From the NCBI GenBank assembly GCA_027382625.1, contig JAJKFJ010022284.1, positions 1-64,000 of the forward strand: a stretch of DNA of 64,000 bases, given 5' to 3'. The translations under genes were made by a program, and so were the position numbers. Shown here in pieces: positions 34,022 to 44,800 of the stretch. The stretch is from Tetmemena sp. SeJ-2015 (lineage: Eukaryota; Ciliophora; Spirotrichea; Sporadotrichida; Oxytrichidae). How positions within the stretch are numbered: position 1 is the first letter of the stretch; the number at the start of each line of letters is the position of its first letter. Under the pieces are notes generated by a model. That model did no database searches. It was not told the origin of the DNA and worked only from the letters and a program-made list of their open reading frames with translations.

Positions 34022-35618
34022 TCAATTGATAATAGATACTTTTTGCACAGAAAATTTAGTTATTTATGACTTCTTTGGTCCAGCCTCTTCATAATCAAAA
34101 GCCTCGATATTTTATGCTTCGATGGAAATCATATTTTTATCCCTTTTATGATGAATAGTTTTTATCTACTTTTTAGTTTAGTTTTCTGCATCAAACCTCT
34201 TTGCTATATTCCTCATCCCAGACCTAGACATTTCCATTTTATTATTCAGCAGGTAACTATCATTCTAATATAAAATTAGATTAATCTCTATGTCATCTGA
34301 ACTTAAGCTAGAAAAATTAAAAAATCAATTTACTTAATTTTTATTAGAAAGACTCTCACTTACTATTAGATATCCCTTTTCATTAACATAAGCATTTTCA
34401 TCTGAGATGTATGTTCTAAGTATGCTATCTTTCTTAGCAGTTTTAATAGCTTGGGTGTATATTTTAATTCTGCTAAACAATTTGCTCTTTAGAGATCTGA
34501 GTCTTCTCTTAATTAGATAATAATTACTCAGATAAATTTAATGAATTCTCCTTCTTAAATAACTCTCTTTATCATTAAGCATCCTCTCAAAGCCAGTTAC
34601 TCTTTTCATTCCAATAAATGCTTTTTGCAGTAGCAAGAAGTTCTTCTGATCTTAGACATACTAAATTTTATTTACTGATTGATTTCTCATCCACTTCAAG
34701 TAAAAGAAAATTCTTCTTTTCATTCGGTAGGTGTTTTTGCACATTAAAAAAAAGAATATATTAATTTAAGAAAGGATTTAAATATTTTTGTACAATGCTT
34801 TATTTGATTCCTTGAATGAGTAAATATCGCAAAATCGTTCTCTAAGCTTCCTTAGTGCGAAAATCTTCTTGACCTAGGATAGCCACTCTAAAATAATAAA
34901 GAAAGAATATTGTTTTAAGTTATATTTACTATATACTCCCTTTATTGCAAAGTATAAGTATGCAGTGCTCGAAATACTCTCCTCATGTGAAGCTATTGCA
35001 ACTTATATTTGCAAAAATTGGCAAGCTGAATCTCCTTCTTTTGCAGTCTTTTCTTCTTTAGATACGCTTTCAGAACTTGAAAGCACATTTTCTTGTAACT
35101 CAAGAAGCGAAAGTTATCCTTGAAGTGGATGAATTTATTTATCAAGATTATTGAGAAATAAAATTCTTTTTTTTAAAAATGAATTTCTAGACTTTTCTTT
35201 GATGTTGATACAACAAACTAAGGAAAACTTTTAGAGAAGTTAATCTTACTATTCAGGACTTTGTTTAATCTCCTCATGTTTTAATCGATCTAGTGCTTTA
35301 AATAGCCTTCAGTTCTGGCCATCAAATGCTCCTTCTTAAGTTTCTCCTCCTTAAATGAGTTATCTAGGTATAAGTATAGTTACTAATGCTTGCCTCATAG
35401 TTTTTGAGGCGTCTATGGCTCTGTATTGAGTATCAAACTTTTTTTGAAAAGTTTTGGTGAATGCCTCCATTAATTAGTTTGATATTGTGACTTATTCTAA
35501 GTGTGTTTGAATTTAAATTGATTCGATGGGCGTAATACTTAATCAGAATCAGCTTTTTAACTCTACTTATATTATTTATTATTATATAGCTACTAAATAT
35601 CTTAGTACTACTACTCAC
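34022..35618 (-). CDS. SFI1/IQ-like centrin- or calmodulin-binding repeat protein
   Basis: The ATG at 35618 (MSSSTKIFSSYIIINN) and TGA at 34022-34024 bound a very basic helical protein. It has repeated segments of the form hydrophobic-x-x-aromatic followed by Arg/Lys: KKMCFQVLKAYLKKKRLQKK, LHMRRVFRALHTYTLQ, QKAFIGMKRVTGFERML and IKIYTQAIKTAKK. Such tandem helices resemble SFI1 or IQ repeats that bind centrin/calmodulin at basal bodies; that role is inferred. Coding stretches are separated by AT-rich inserts (about 34320-34370, 34690-34800, 35200-35240). The gene sits between the two ASCC3 blocks, and its start codon is only 18 bp from the ASCC3 start. Confidence 0.6.
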
Positions 35619-35636
35619 AAATCAAAGCAAGTAAAT

Positions 35637-38600
35637 ATGGCAGATTCTGAGCCAAGAGAAGTAAGTTCAACTTCAGTCATTTCAAAGAGAAGATGTTGCC
35701 TATAATGATTAACTGATTCTTTTCTGATGGAGAGAGAGGGTTTTAATAATAATTTGCGTTTAGAGATTCAGATTTACAACTCTGCTCAGGCAGAAAATCA
35801 GAGATCAGAAGATCTAAAAGTTCGGAGCTAACTCACCTCAGATTCCACCTCCAAAGCTCACTTACCTGCAGGAACTCAAAGAAATGGGCAAGAGAAATGT
35901 TCAAATCAAGAAGCAATTTGAGTTAGAGAAAAAGGGACTACTCACAAGTGCTTGGCTGTTTGATAACGAGGCTGAGCTCATGAAACATGCGAAGATGGCG
36001 CAAGCTCAAAATTAGTCAACTAGTCTATAAGTAGATATTCTTAGGTAAATTTAAAATTGGAACAACTTGTACAATGAGTTCTTGAACAAGTCAAGAAGAT
36101 TAGACAAGCCTCTCCAAATGGCAGATCACTATGTGCTCGCAAGAGTGTACAAGTTCATTCTTTTCAAGACTGCCAAAGAAGAGATGAGTCAAGAGTTTGA
36201 AAAAGACTACTTTATGTTCCAGGGTATGTACCAACAACGTCTTGACTCTCTCAAGATGCAAGATATTGAGTCCATAGCACACTAGTTCTTATTTCTTTTT
36301 AAATTGAATTATTCTATACTCATAAGGATGAAATCCTGAAAGCTCCTTAGCAACCAGATATTCTGGAGCAAAATGGTTTTAAGTACAATGATTCTACCTT
36401 CGACGATCTCTACGTTAGGACATTCAATGAAGCTATGTTCAATTAAATACATTATAAGTTTAAGAATAATCTGAGTTCAATAACTCCACAGAATCTAGTT
36501 TAATAAATTTTAATTACTCATAAAGTTAATTTAAAATAGTGGGGAAGAGGATGAAGAAACTTTTGAGGAGGGAAAGGCATCCAATTCAGGATCTCAGCAA
36601 ACTAAAACTTAATAGTAGAAGGAATTATTATTTCTTCTAAATCATTCTAGAACATATTTATATTAAGGCTGGTATCACAAAAGAAGATTTCTTGTTAGAG
36701 TCTGAAATAGATACCTCAACTAGAACACAACAGCCTACTCGCAAAGTCGACAAGGATTTATTCAACTTAGACGACGATACTCAAGAGAGTGGAAGCAATA
36801 ATATGACTACTGCTCAAAACTTCGAAGAAGAGGAAGAAGAGCCAGAGATAGACGTAGACTCGCTTGACCCTGAGAAGGTGAACTGGTTTAAGTACATCAC
36901 CGATCGCTACCTCTAATTGAAAGATGAGGATGGAAATGAGACTGCTCTCTAAAATGCAGATGCTTATGTAAACCTACTCAATATTCTACTTAGTACTAAA
37001 CCAAATGAGGAGATCTAGGAAGACTTACTTAACTTGGTTGGATTCCATAACTTTGAGATGCTTTTGAAGCTCATAGAGAGGAGAGAAATAATCAAGGATC
37101 AATGCAAGACTATAAATGAGAAGCTTTAAGCCGAGAAACAAAGTGAAAACTACAAATCAAAGAACATGGGTTCAACAGTACCACCAGTCATGCTTGGGGC
37201 TCAAGTGGAAATGAGAACTGCAGGCGGAAAGAAAGGCAAGAAAAGAATTCCCAATCCTCAGCAAATGGAAACTGTCAAGATTAACAACTATGAGATTCTC
37301 AAAAGGCGATTAATTACTCATTTTTAATATGAAAGATAAAAACATTAAGGCTTGGTTTTGATAGAGATTTCATTGATGAGTAGAAGAGACTTGGCCTTCA
37401 GCAGCAATAGCTTGAGAGAAGGCAAAACATGAATCAATATTTGATGGAAGAGATGGAGAGGAGAAAGGCTGCAGGATCTTCTAATGTATTCATCAAGCCT
37501 GAGGAGAAAAAGAATTACACAGAAATCACAGAGGAGAACGATGAATATAAGTATGTTCAGATAATAAACCTAAAGCAATTTAAATAGAAGGGAGAAAATT
37601 TAAAAAGATTACCTCCCCCTAAGGAATAAGATAAAAAGTCAGAGCTTGTTCCTATTGTGGACTTACCTTCTTATGCAAGAAAAGCTTTTGGCAGCACCAG
37701 TCACTTAAACAGAATTCAGTCGACAGTCTATCAAACTGCTTTTAAGAATAATAGAAATTTGTTGATTTCTGCTCCCACTGGAGCAGGTAAGACCAACATA
37801 GCCTTGCTTACTATATTAAGAGAAGTATCTCAACATATAGATGAGAACTCAGTAAATGACCCTAAGGCTTGGGATATGTCCATCAAGAATTTCAAGATCA
37901 TCTATATCGCTCCTTTGAAAGCTTTGGCTTCTGAAATCGTTGGAAAATTCTAAGCTGCCTTAGCCTATCTTAAAATTTAGGTACGTGAGCTCACAGGAGA
38001 TATGAATATGTCAAAGCAGGAAATTTAAGAGACTCATATTATAGTCTCAACCCTCCTGAAAAATGGGATGTTGTTACAAGAAAGAGTGATGGTATGATGG
38101 ATATGGTAAACGTGATGATTATTGATGAAATCCATTTGCTAAATGACGAACGTGGATTAGTCTTAGAGTGCTTAGTTGCAAGAGCATTCATTAAACGAAG
38201 AAAATATGAAGTTTTAATTTTTTCATGACTAGTGCTAAAATTCAAAAGCCAATCAGAATTGTAGGGTTGTCAGCTACTCTTCCTAATTATGAAGATGTTG
38301 CTAGGTTCATAGGTGCCGAGGGCCCTGGAACTTTCTATTTCGATGCTAGCTATAGACCTACTCCTCTTAAATGCGGTTTCTATGGTATAAAGAATCTAGG
38401 AAATGCTCAGAGAGCTAACAACATTATGAATGACATCGTATACTTTGAACTCAAGAGGATCTTACAAATGGGCAAACAAGTTATTATATTCGTTCACAAA
38501 AGAGCGGAAACAGTTTCAACTGCAAAGGAAATTATCGAAATATTGTCGAAAAAGCCAAACGATATGCCTCTTTTCGAATGTGAAAGATCTTACATTGTAA

Positions 38601-41600
38601 AACCTGAAGTTTAGCGCTCAAGAAATGAGTAGATCAAACAACTTTTCGATTACGGATTCCGCTTTTAAGATATAATTGATATTTATGAGTTATTCAGTGT
38701 CCATAATGCAGGTCTTTTGAGAAAAGATAGAAATCTAGTAGAGAGGATGTTCATGGATGGACATATCAAGGTCTTGGTGTCAACAGCCACTCTTGCGTGG
38801 GGTGTAAATCTGCCAGCTTATGCAGTAATAATCAAAGGAACTAAAATGTACGATTCAGCGACTGGTTCATACAAGGATATTGGAGTTTTCGATGTGCAGC
38901 AAATTTTTGGAAGAGCAGGTAGACCTCAATTCGATCATGAAGGAGAAGCTATCATCCTCACACTTATAAAAGAAATGGATGAGTATGTCAAGATTATGAG
39001 CAACAAGCAAAATATCGAAAGTAATCTATACAAGGGTCTTGATAATTGCATAAATGCTGAAATTTCAGGAGGCACTATCGGAACCTTGACGGATGGTATT
39101 CATTGGTTGAAGAAAACTTACTTCTTCTAAAGAGTTACTAAGAACCCAGTTGCTTATGGCCTCCAAGCAAAGCAAATCTATGATGATCCAACTGCTCACT
39201 TCATTCTTTATGACAAAGTTACCGAATGCGTAAAGAGACTCAATAGAATGCAACTCATCTTAAAGTTCTTTTAGTTTTAATTAATCAGATATAATGAACA
39301 AACTGAAACTGTGTATGCTACTGATATGGGACGTATCGCCTCTAATTACTATATTGATGTTGAAACTATTTAATTTTAGTAAATAATTAGCTTTTTATTC
39401 AAACTTTTAATTTTAACTATGTCTTATTTCATGTCGAACTTGAAGTCTCAAACCTCAGAGCAAATAATGATGTTCCATTTAGCTCAGTCTTCAGAATTTA
39501 AATAACTAGATGCAAGAAAGGAAGAGCATGAAGAGTTGAAAAGACTAGTTCAAGATATTAGATACTTTGATATTGACAAAGCTTGCTTTAATGAAGCCCA
39601 TGTTAAAGTCTTGGTACTCTTTGAAGCATATCTCAGAGATTTCTAGTTGAAAACATAATTCATATTGATAGTTTTATAAATACCACTTATTAAAACCTTC
39701 AGTTTGATCTCAGATATGGCTTACATCGTGTAAAACTCCGCAAGACTGCTTCGAGCAATTTTTGAGATAGCTATGAATAAGAACTTCGCAATTCTGGCAA
39801 AAACAGCTCTAAGATGGTGTTAGATTTTGGACAAGAGGCTGAGACCAGACGCTCATGTTCTCAAGTAGCTATGTTCCTAATCTTACGTTGGAAAATTAAC
39901 AAATCAGAACGTCAAAGTTACAAAGTATGGATACTTGAATGATGAAATCGTGATGAGGGCAAATGCAGCAGATCTTACTCTGGAACAGATCTACAATATC
40001 CTGTTTACATATTTTTAATTCAATAATGAGCTTGAAGGAGTTTCTAGATTCCTGGGACCTTAAGGTATCGATGAGTTGAAGAAATTTGCTTCTTTCATTC
40101 CTAATCTTGAAGTTGATGTTGCTGTCATGCCCATAACCAGAGCAATATAATATGATTTTAAATCCTTAAAGTCAGCTTAACCATTATACCTAATTTTGAT
40201 TGGAACGATAGATGGAATGGAATATATAATTGCAAATTTATTAAACTTATTTGAAAAAGCGAACCCTTCTGGATTATAGTCGATAATGATAGTGAAATCT
40301 TGCACTCAGAATTCTTTGTTCTCCACAAAGCAGATATTAAGAAGGGAAAGAAGAAAGGTACTGCCATAAAAAATGAAAGTGAGATAAACCTTACATTCTT
40401 CGTTCCTTATGAAGTTCAGGAAGGAGAGAGAAGAATTGAAATAGGATCTTACTATAATGTTCATATACTCTCTGACAGATGGTTTGATGTATCTTTCTGG
40501 CGTCAAATAGAACTTTCAGAGATCTAAGTGCCTGACGAGGACTACCCTCACACAAAGCTACTTAATCTTAGACCTCTTACCATAAAAGCCCTAAATAATG
40601 AAAAATTCGAGTAGCTTTACGATTCCAAGGGTATTAAATTCTTCAACCCTGTTCAAACTTAAGTCTTCCACACTATGTTCCACACTGACTCATTTTCATT
40701 TTGGATAGTTAATTTATTTTAACTCAAATGTATTGATAGGAGCTCCCACAGGTTCTGGAAAAACTATAATGTCAGAATTTGCTATGCTGAGAGTGTTTAA
40801 AAACCAGCCCTAATCTAAGATTATCTACATCGCACCTCTAAAGGCACTAGCAAAAGAGAGAATTTAAGATTGGAAAAAAAGACTATAGGAAGGCCCTATT
40901 GGTAAAATGTCCTTGAGTTGACTGGAGACTTCACTCCAGACCTGAAGGCATTGAAAAATGCAGATGTTCTCATTACTACTCCTGAGAAATGGGATGGTAT
41001 ATCTCGTAATTGGCAGCATAGATCTTACGTTCAACAAGTTGCACTTGTAATCATTGATGAAATCCATCTCCTAGGATAGGAAAGAGGTCCCGTCATAGAA
41101 GTCATAGTTAGCAGAATGAGATATATCTCAGAGTAAACAGGAAACAATGTCAGATTCGTAGGACTCTCAACTGCTCTTGCAAATGCTAAGGATGTTGCTG
41201 ACTGGCTTGGAATCCATAAACTTGGTCTTTATAATTTCAAGCCTAGCGTAAGACCAGTCCCTATCAAAGTTTTCTTTGAGGGATTCTCAGAGAAGCACTA
41301 TTGCCCAAGATAATTTTTAAATTTAAAGAATGGGAACGATGAACAAACCAGCTTACAAAGCTATTATGACTCACTCTAAGGATCATCCTGTTCTCATATT
41401 CGTTTCTTCCAGAAGGTAAACTAGACTTACTGCTCTAGATTTGATTGCACTTTGTGCTTCTGACATGCAGGACTAATATGGAAATGGTGTCGATTCTTTT
41501 AAGCGACCTTTCCTGAAGAAAAACGCTTTACTTATTTCTTCTATTTAAAGATGGATCCAGAAGAGATATTCCATATCTCAGAGTTAATAAAGGACGAGAA

Positions 41601-41832
41601 CTTGAAGCAAACAATCAACTATGGAGTAGGAATGCATCATGCTGGTTTGACTGAGAATGATAGAAAAATTGTTGAAGACCTCTTTGTAAGGAAGAAGATT
41701 TAAGTTTTGGTTACTACAAGCACTCTTGCTTGGGGAGTGAACTTCCCAGCAAGACTGGTCATAGTCAAAGGTACAGAGTTCTTTGATCCCAAAGTCAGGC
41801 GCTATGTTGATTTCCCACTGACTGACTTGCTC
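35637..41832 (+). CDS. ASCC3: ASCC3/Slh1-family helicase, 5' block (scrambled, first two thirds)
   Basis: The ATG at 35637 (MADSEPRE) is followed by a GTAAGT intron. The N-terminal domain includes [20 protein letters not shown]. Cassette 1 has Walker [11 protein letters not shown] (37770), DEIH box IIDEIHLL (38118), [24 protein letters not shown] and [15 protein letters not shown]. Cassette 2 has GAPTGSGKT (40740), [49 protein letters not shown] and [11 protein letters not shown]. It stops at VDFPLTD, where pointer GACTTGCTC (41824-41832) leads to the block at 32015. Two RecA pairs plus HYCPR and [10 protein letters not shown] favour ASCC3/Slh1 over Brr2. ASCC3 unwinds DNA for ALKBH3 repair and splits stalled ribosomes in the RQT complex. 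Seven IESs were mapped; frame slips near 38050 and 40908 look like sequence errors. Confidence 0.93.
37303..37346. other. IES, 44 bp, pointer AAGGC
   Basis: AAGGC is at 37303-37307 and 37347-37351. Removal joins NNYEILKR to [11 protein letters not shown] in ASCC3. No GT...AG ends are present. Confidence 0.9.
38187..38221. other. IES, 35 bp, pointer TTCAT
   Basis: TTCAT is at 38187-38191 and 38222-38226. Removal joins ECLVARAF to [19 protein letters not shown] in helicase cassette 1. Confidence 0.9.
38656..38691. other. IES, 36 bp, pointer ATTC
   Basis: ATTC is at 38656-38659 and 38692-38695. Removal gives [20 protein letters not shown], matching FSIHHAGMLRQDRNL of ASCC3. Confidence 0.9.
39659..39697. 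other. IES, 39 bp, pointer TTCA
   Basis: TTCA is at 39659-39662 and 39698-39701. Removal joins RDFQLKTQF to [12 protein letters not shown], as in SFSLISDSAYVAQN of ASCC3. Confidence 0.85.
40688..40721. other. IES, 34 bp, pointer ACTCA
   Basis: ACTCA is at 40688-40692 and 40722-40726. Removal joins FHTMFHTDS to [13 protein letters not shown], reuniting the sequence just before the cassette-2 Walker A motif. Confidence 0.9.
41307..41325. other. IES, 19 bp, pointer AAGA
   Basis: AAGA is at 41307-41310 and 41326-41329. Removal joins KHYCPR to [12 protein letters not shown]. Confidence 0.85.
41527..41543. other. IES, 17 bp, pointer TTTA
   Basis: TTTA is at 41527-41530 and 41544-41547, so only 13 bp is unique. 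Removal joins PFLKKNAL to [13 protein letters not shown]. Confidence 0.8.
41824..41832 (+). repeat. scrambling pointer GACTTGCTC, outgoing copy
   Basis: This is the end of the ASCC3 5' block. The identical nine bases occur at 32015-32023. Joining the two copies reads [19 protein letters not shown] without any frame change, which is the expected family sequence (VDFPITDVLQMMGRAGRP). Bases on both sides of the repeat differ, so the pointer is exactly 9 bp. Confidence 0.95.
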
Positions 41833-41892
41833 AGAATATATCTATCCTACATATCTCCTATATATGTATTGATAAGTATTGATTATGAGATG

Positions 41893-44757
41893 CTTGTTCA
41901 TGGATTGATGCAAAATAAGTTCCAATAGGTCAGTGAAACTTTGAAAGAGCTAGAATATGCAACGCCTTCATCCATCCCTATTTTATTCCAGTATAAGGAA
42001 AGAGTCAAAGAAGAGATGGAAGAAGAGGAAAATGAGGTGAGCAAGGAATATAGATCTGGTCGTATGGATCCATCAAGTGAAGTAGCTAAATTTGAGAAAG
42101 GGCGCCGCACCAAGAAGAAAGTAGGCAAGAAGTTAGAGATAGAGCAGAAATTCAAAATGCTAAAAGAATAGAAGAGTATAGTTACTGGAATCAACTACCT
42201 CAGCTTGATTTGAAGAGTGCCAATTTTATGATTTTAATTTTGACATATCCATATTATCTTGAAATTGAAGGAAGAGAGAGTATATAGATTATGATGACGA
42301 TAATAATATACTCTTTTAAGATTGTTGTTAATAGAGAAAGTATTAAGATTAGGCAATCTAAGTTTATTATAATTTGATAGCTGATTTTAGAGCAATAAAC
42401 ATGAATTAGCAGAAAAAGAAGAAGAATGGCTAGGAGTGTAAATAGAATTGTCTAAAATTTCTACTCTATTATTCTTTTCAATTGCAGTTCTTAACTGATA
42501 AATCTTTCTTATAGTTACTACTAAGGATTATTTCAACGCTTATGCTCTGGAATATAAAAATCAAATAGATTTTACTCCTATAAAACCCAAGAAGCAAAGA
42601 TCAAAAGACACTGAAACTGGCGGAGAAGGCCATGAAAGCTAACTTTAAACTATCAATATGTCAGGTCTCCAGTAATCTAGATTGTCCAATATGAAATCAA
42701 TTCAACTATAAAATAATCTTGCTCATGGTCACTCGATTGTGACTCTAATTATTACATTCTATGATAATTGCTACTTTTAAATTCGACTGACAACTATTCT
42801 GACTAAAATCAAGCACAGCTACAAACAATATAGGAAAAGATAGTTTCCACACCGATTTCTCCCTCTAAAAGAAAGGATCTCACCACTCTTGAGACACAAT
42901 AGTTGGTAGATGACATATTCGTTTAAGCTATGAGGGCAGAGAATAAACGATTGGATTACCTCAGAACTGATTTTAAAACCTCTCCATAGAATTACAATCC
43001 TAATGAAATGAGTGTTGCAAAGCTTTTTAAACATAAGTAAGAGAAAGAACTCAAAATGAATCTGAAACTAAAACTACTGCAGAAAAACGATCTCTCTCTT
43101 TTAATAAGATATATGTCTTTTCTATAAATGAATTTAATCCTAACAAAAAGCTAGAGGGACTGACTCCTTAGTAGATTCAAGAATTAATCAAGAAGTTTGA
43201 AAAGGAAGAAGAACATGCTCCGAAAGTAATATCTATGCGTCAGTATCTTGAAGATTTCTGCAGGTTGCATGGGATAGAAATTGATAAAACTCAGCTTACA
43301 AAATTGCCCATGCATATATATCTGAATTCTGCAGAGAATGGTGCGTTTCAGGAGTACAAGAAGGGGAAAATATTTGACATGCTAGATGAAAATAAACGAA
43401 AGAAGATGATGGAAGATGCAGAGGTTATGAAATAGGAGGATATTAAAAACAGGTTACTAGGTGAGCATGGGATGGGCTCATCTGAGAGAAAGCAGTATAA
43501 GACTAAATGGCATGAAAGATATGAGACGAAGTCAAAGTTCAAAAATTTTTCAAGCAGAAAACTTAGGAAGAAGGGATCTCCTGCTTATTTGAGATTAACT
43601 ACTGTCAGCAATAAGTTTAAGGATGTTTCAAAGACGACTCTACACAGCCCTAACAGAGATATGAAGGAAGCAATCATACTTTTTAGTCCTAAAAGAAGTC
43701 CATCCAAGCTGAATTCAAATTAGTTCAGACCAAATATAACCTTAAATGAGACTTCAAACAAATTTTTGCCTCCCGCTGATTTTTCCTAAGTGAATATGAG
43801 TGTGGAAATTCCCCGCAAGTCTCCTTTTATGGAGGGTAAATCTTAAGCTAGCACTTATTAGGACGGCCAACCTATCTAGTTCGCTAACTAACAAAGCATT
43901 TTCAATTAAAGCATAACGATTGTTGATAACAATGATAATAGTGTATCTCATGAACACAGTAGTAGCAATATGCATCATTCAAGGAGCAAGAGTAATTTTT
44001 TGAACAATACCTCATCCTCTATACTTAAGAAATTCATGCATGGAGATTATGATTTGCACACAGTTTCAGGTTTGAAAAAACGTTCCAGCTTATCTAAGAA
44101 GCTTAAAAATTAAAATAGTAATGAGCAGTAAACCGAGGAGAGTATAATAGTTGCAGAAAACAAGGGGAATACTAGAGTGTCCATTGAAAAGCTAAATATT
44201 GATTCTAAGAACACTCTGGAATCTTTGTAAATTTCAAATCATAAGAGACTGAGCTTACCTGCACTCAAGAATTTTAGAGATGCAAGCGTGAAATAAACAC
44301 CTCAAAATAAGAATCAATTCTCTATAAGAATTTCTCCAAAAGCAAGTTAACTTGGATCAACCTTAGCAACTACCAAAGCTACAAGCAAGAATTTTAAGCT
44401 ACCTCAAGTGAATAGTAAAACTCTAAGAAACAGTCCTCGAGAGGCAATGGATTTATCTAAACTCTCTAAAACAAGCAATAAGGCAACTTTCTTGAATATC
44501 AGTAAATTTGATGCAACCAACATATCAGAGTCTTCTCTGGATTAAATATATGACATAATAGATTAATCTTTCAAAATATTTTAGATAGAGAGGATGAATA
44601 AAAGCTCTAGAGACAGATTACTGGAACAGCTACTATGAATGAGCAAGTGAGCATGAAATACTATCTTCAGAAAAAGAAGCGCCTTGATAGCATAATCAAG
44701 AAATGCTAAAAAGAGATATCTTAAAATGAATCCGATATTAAGGAGATAGATTATGAG
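41893..44757 (+). CDS. unknown basic Ser/Asn-rich protein with charged N terminus
   Basis: A first MDS starts at the ATG at 41893 ([20 protein letters not shown]) and is rich in Glu/Lys ([20 protein letters not shown]). Later pieces carry [15 protein letters not shown] (42537) and TLETQQLVDDIFVQAMRAEN (42890). From 43150 there is a long open stretch: [61 protein letters not shown] Ser/Asn-rich phosphoprotein-like region with SPKRSP and SPKAS follows. An IES with pointer ATGAAT (44594/44635) extends it to [20 protein letters not shown]. No TGA was found before it meets the oppositely oriented GAF-gene block, so the 3' end is unknown. No domain was recognised. Confidence 0.6.
44594..44634. other. 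IES, 41 bp, pointer ATGAAT
   Basis: ATGAAT is at 44594-44599 and 44635-44640. Removal joins FQIERMN to [13 protein letters not shown] and avoids the TGA inside the second copy's context. Confidence 0.65.
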
Positions 44758-44788
44758 ATATTTTTGGGGTATATTTCATTTTTATGGA

Positions 44789-44800
44789 TCTATACTCTCT
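44789..44800 (-). repeat. scrambling pointer AGAGAGTATAGA (inverted copy)
   Basis: Read on the minus strand the sequence is AGAGAGTATAGA, in frame as Arg-Glu-Tyr-Arg. The same 12 bases, in the same codon phase, are at 48464-48475 on the plus strand. An inversion is therefore needed to join them. Confidence 0.85.

Noticed and set aside
35637..41832. Assignment to Brr2 (U5 snRNP helicase)
   Set aside because: Brr2 shares the two-cassette layout, but HYCPR...[27 protein letters not shown] and PFPVESSL follow ASCC3/Slh1 rather than Brr2 (which has SRSLCWGMNVAAH and HANRPLQ).
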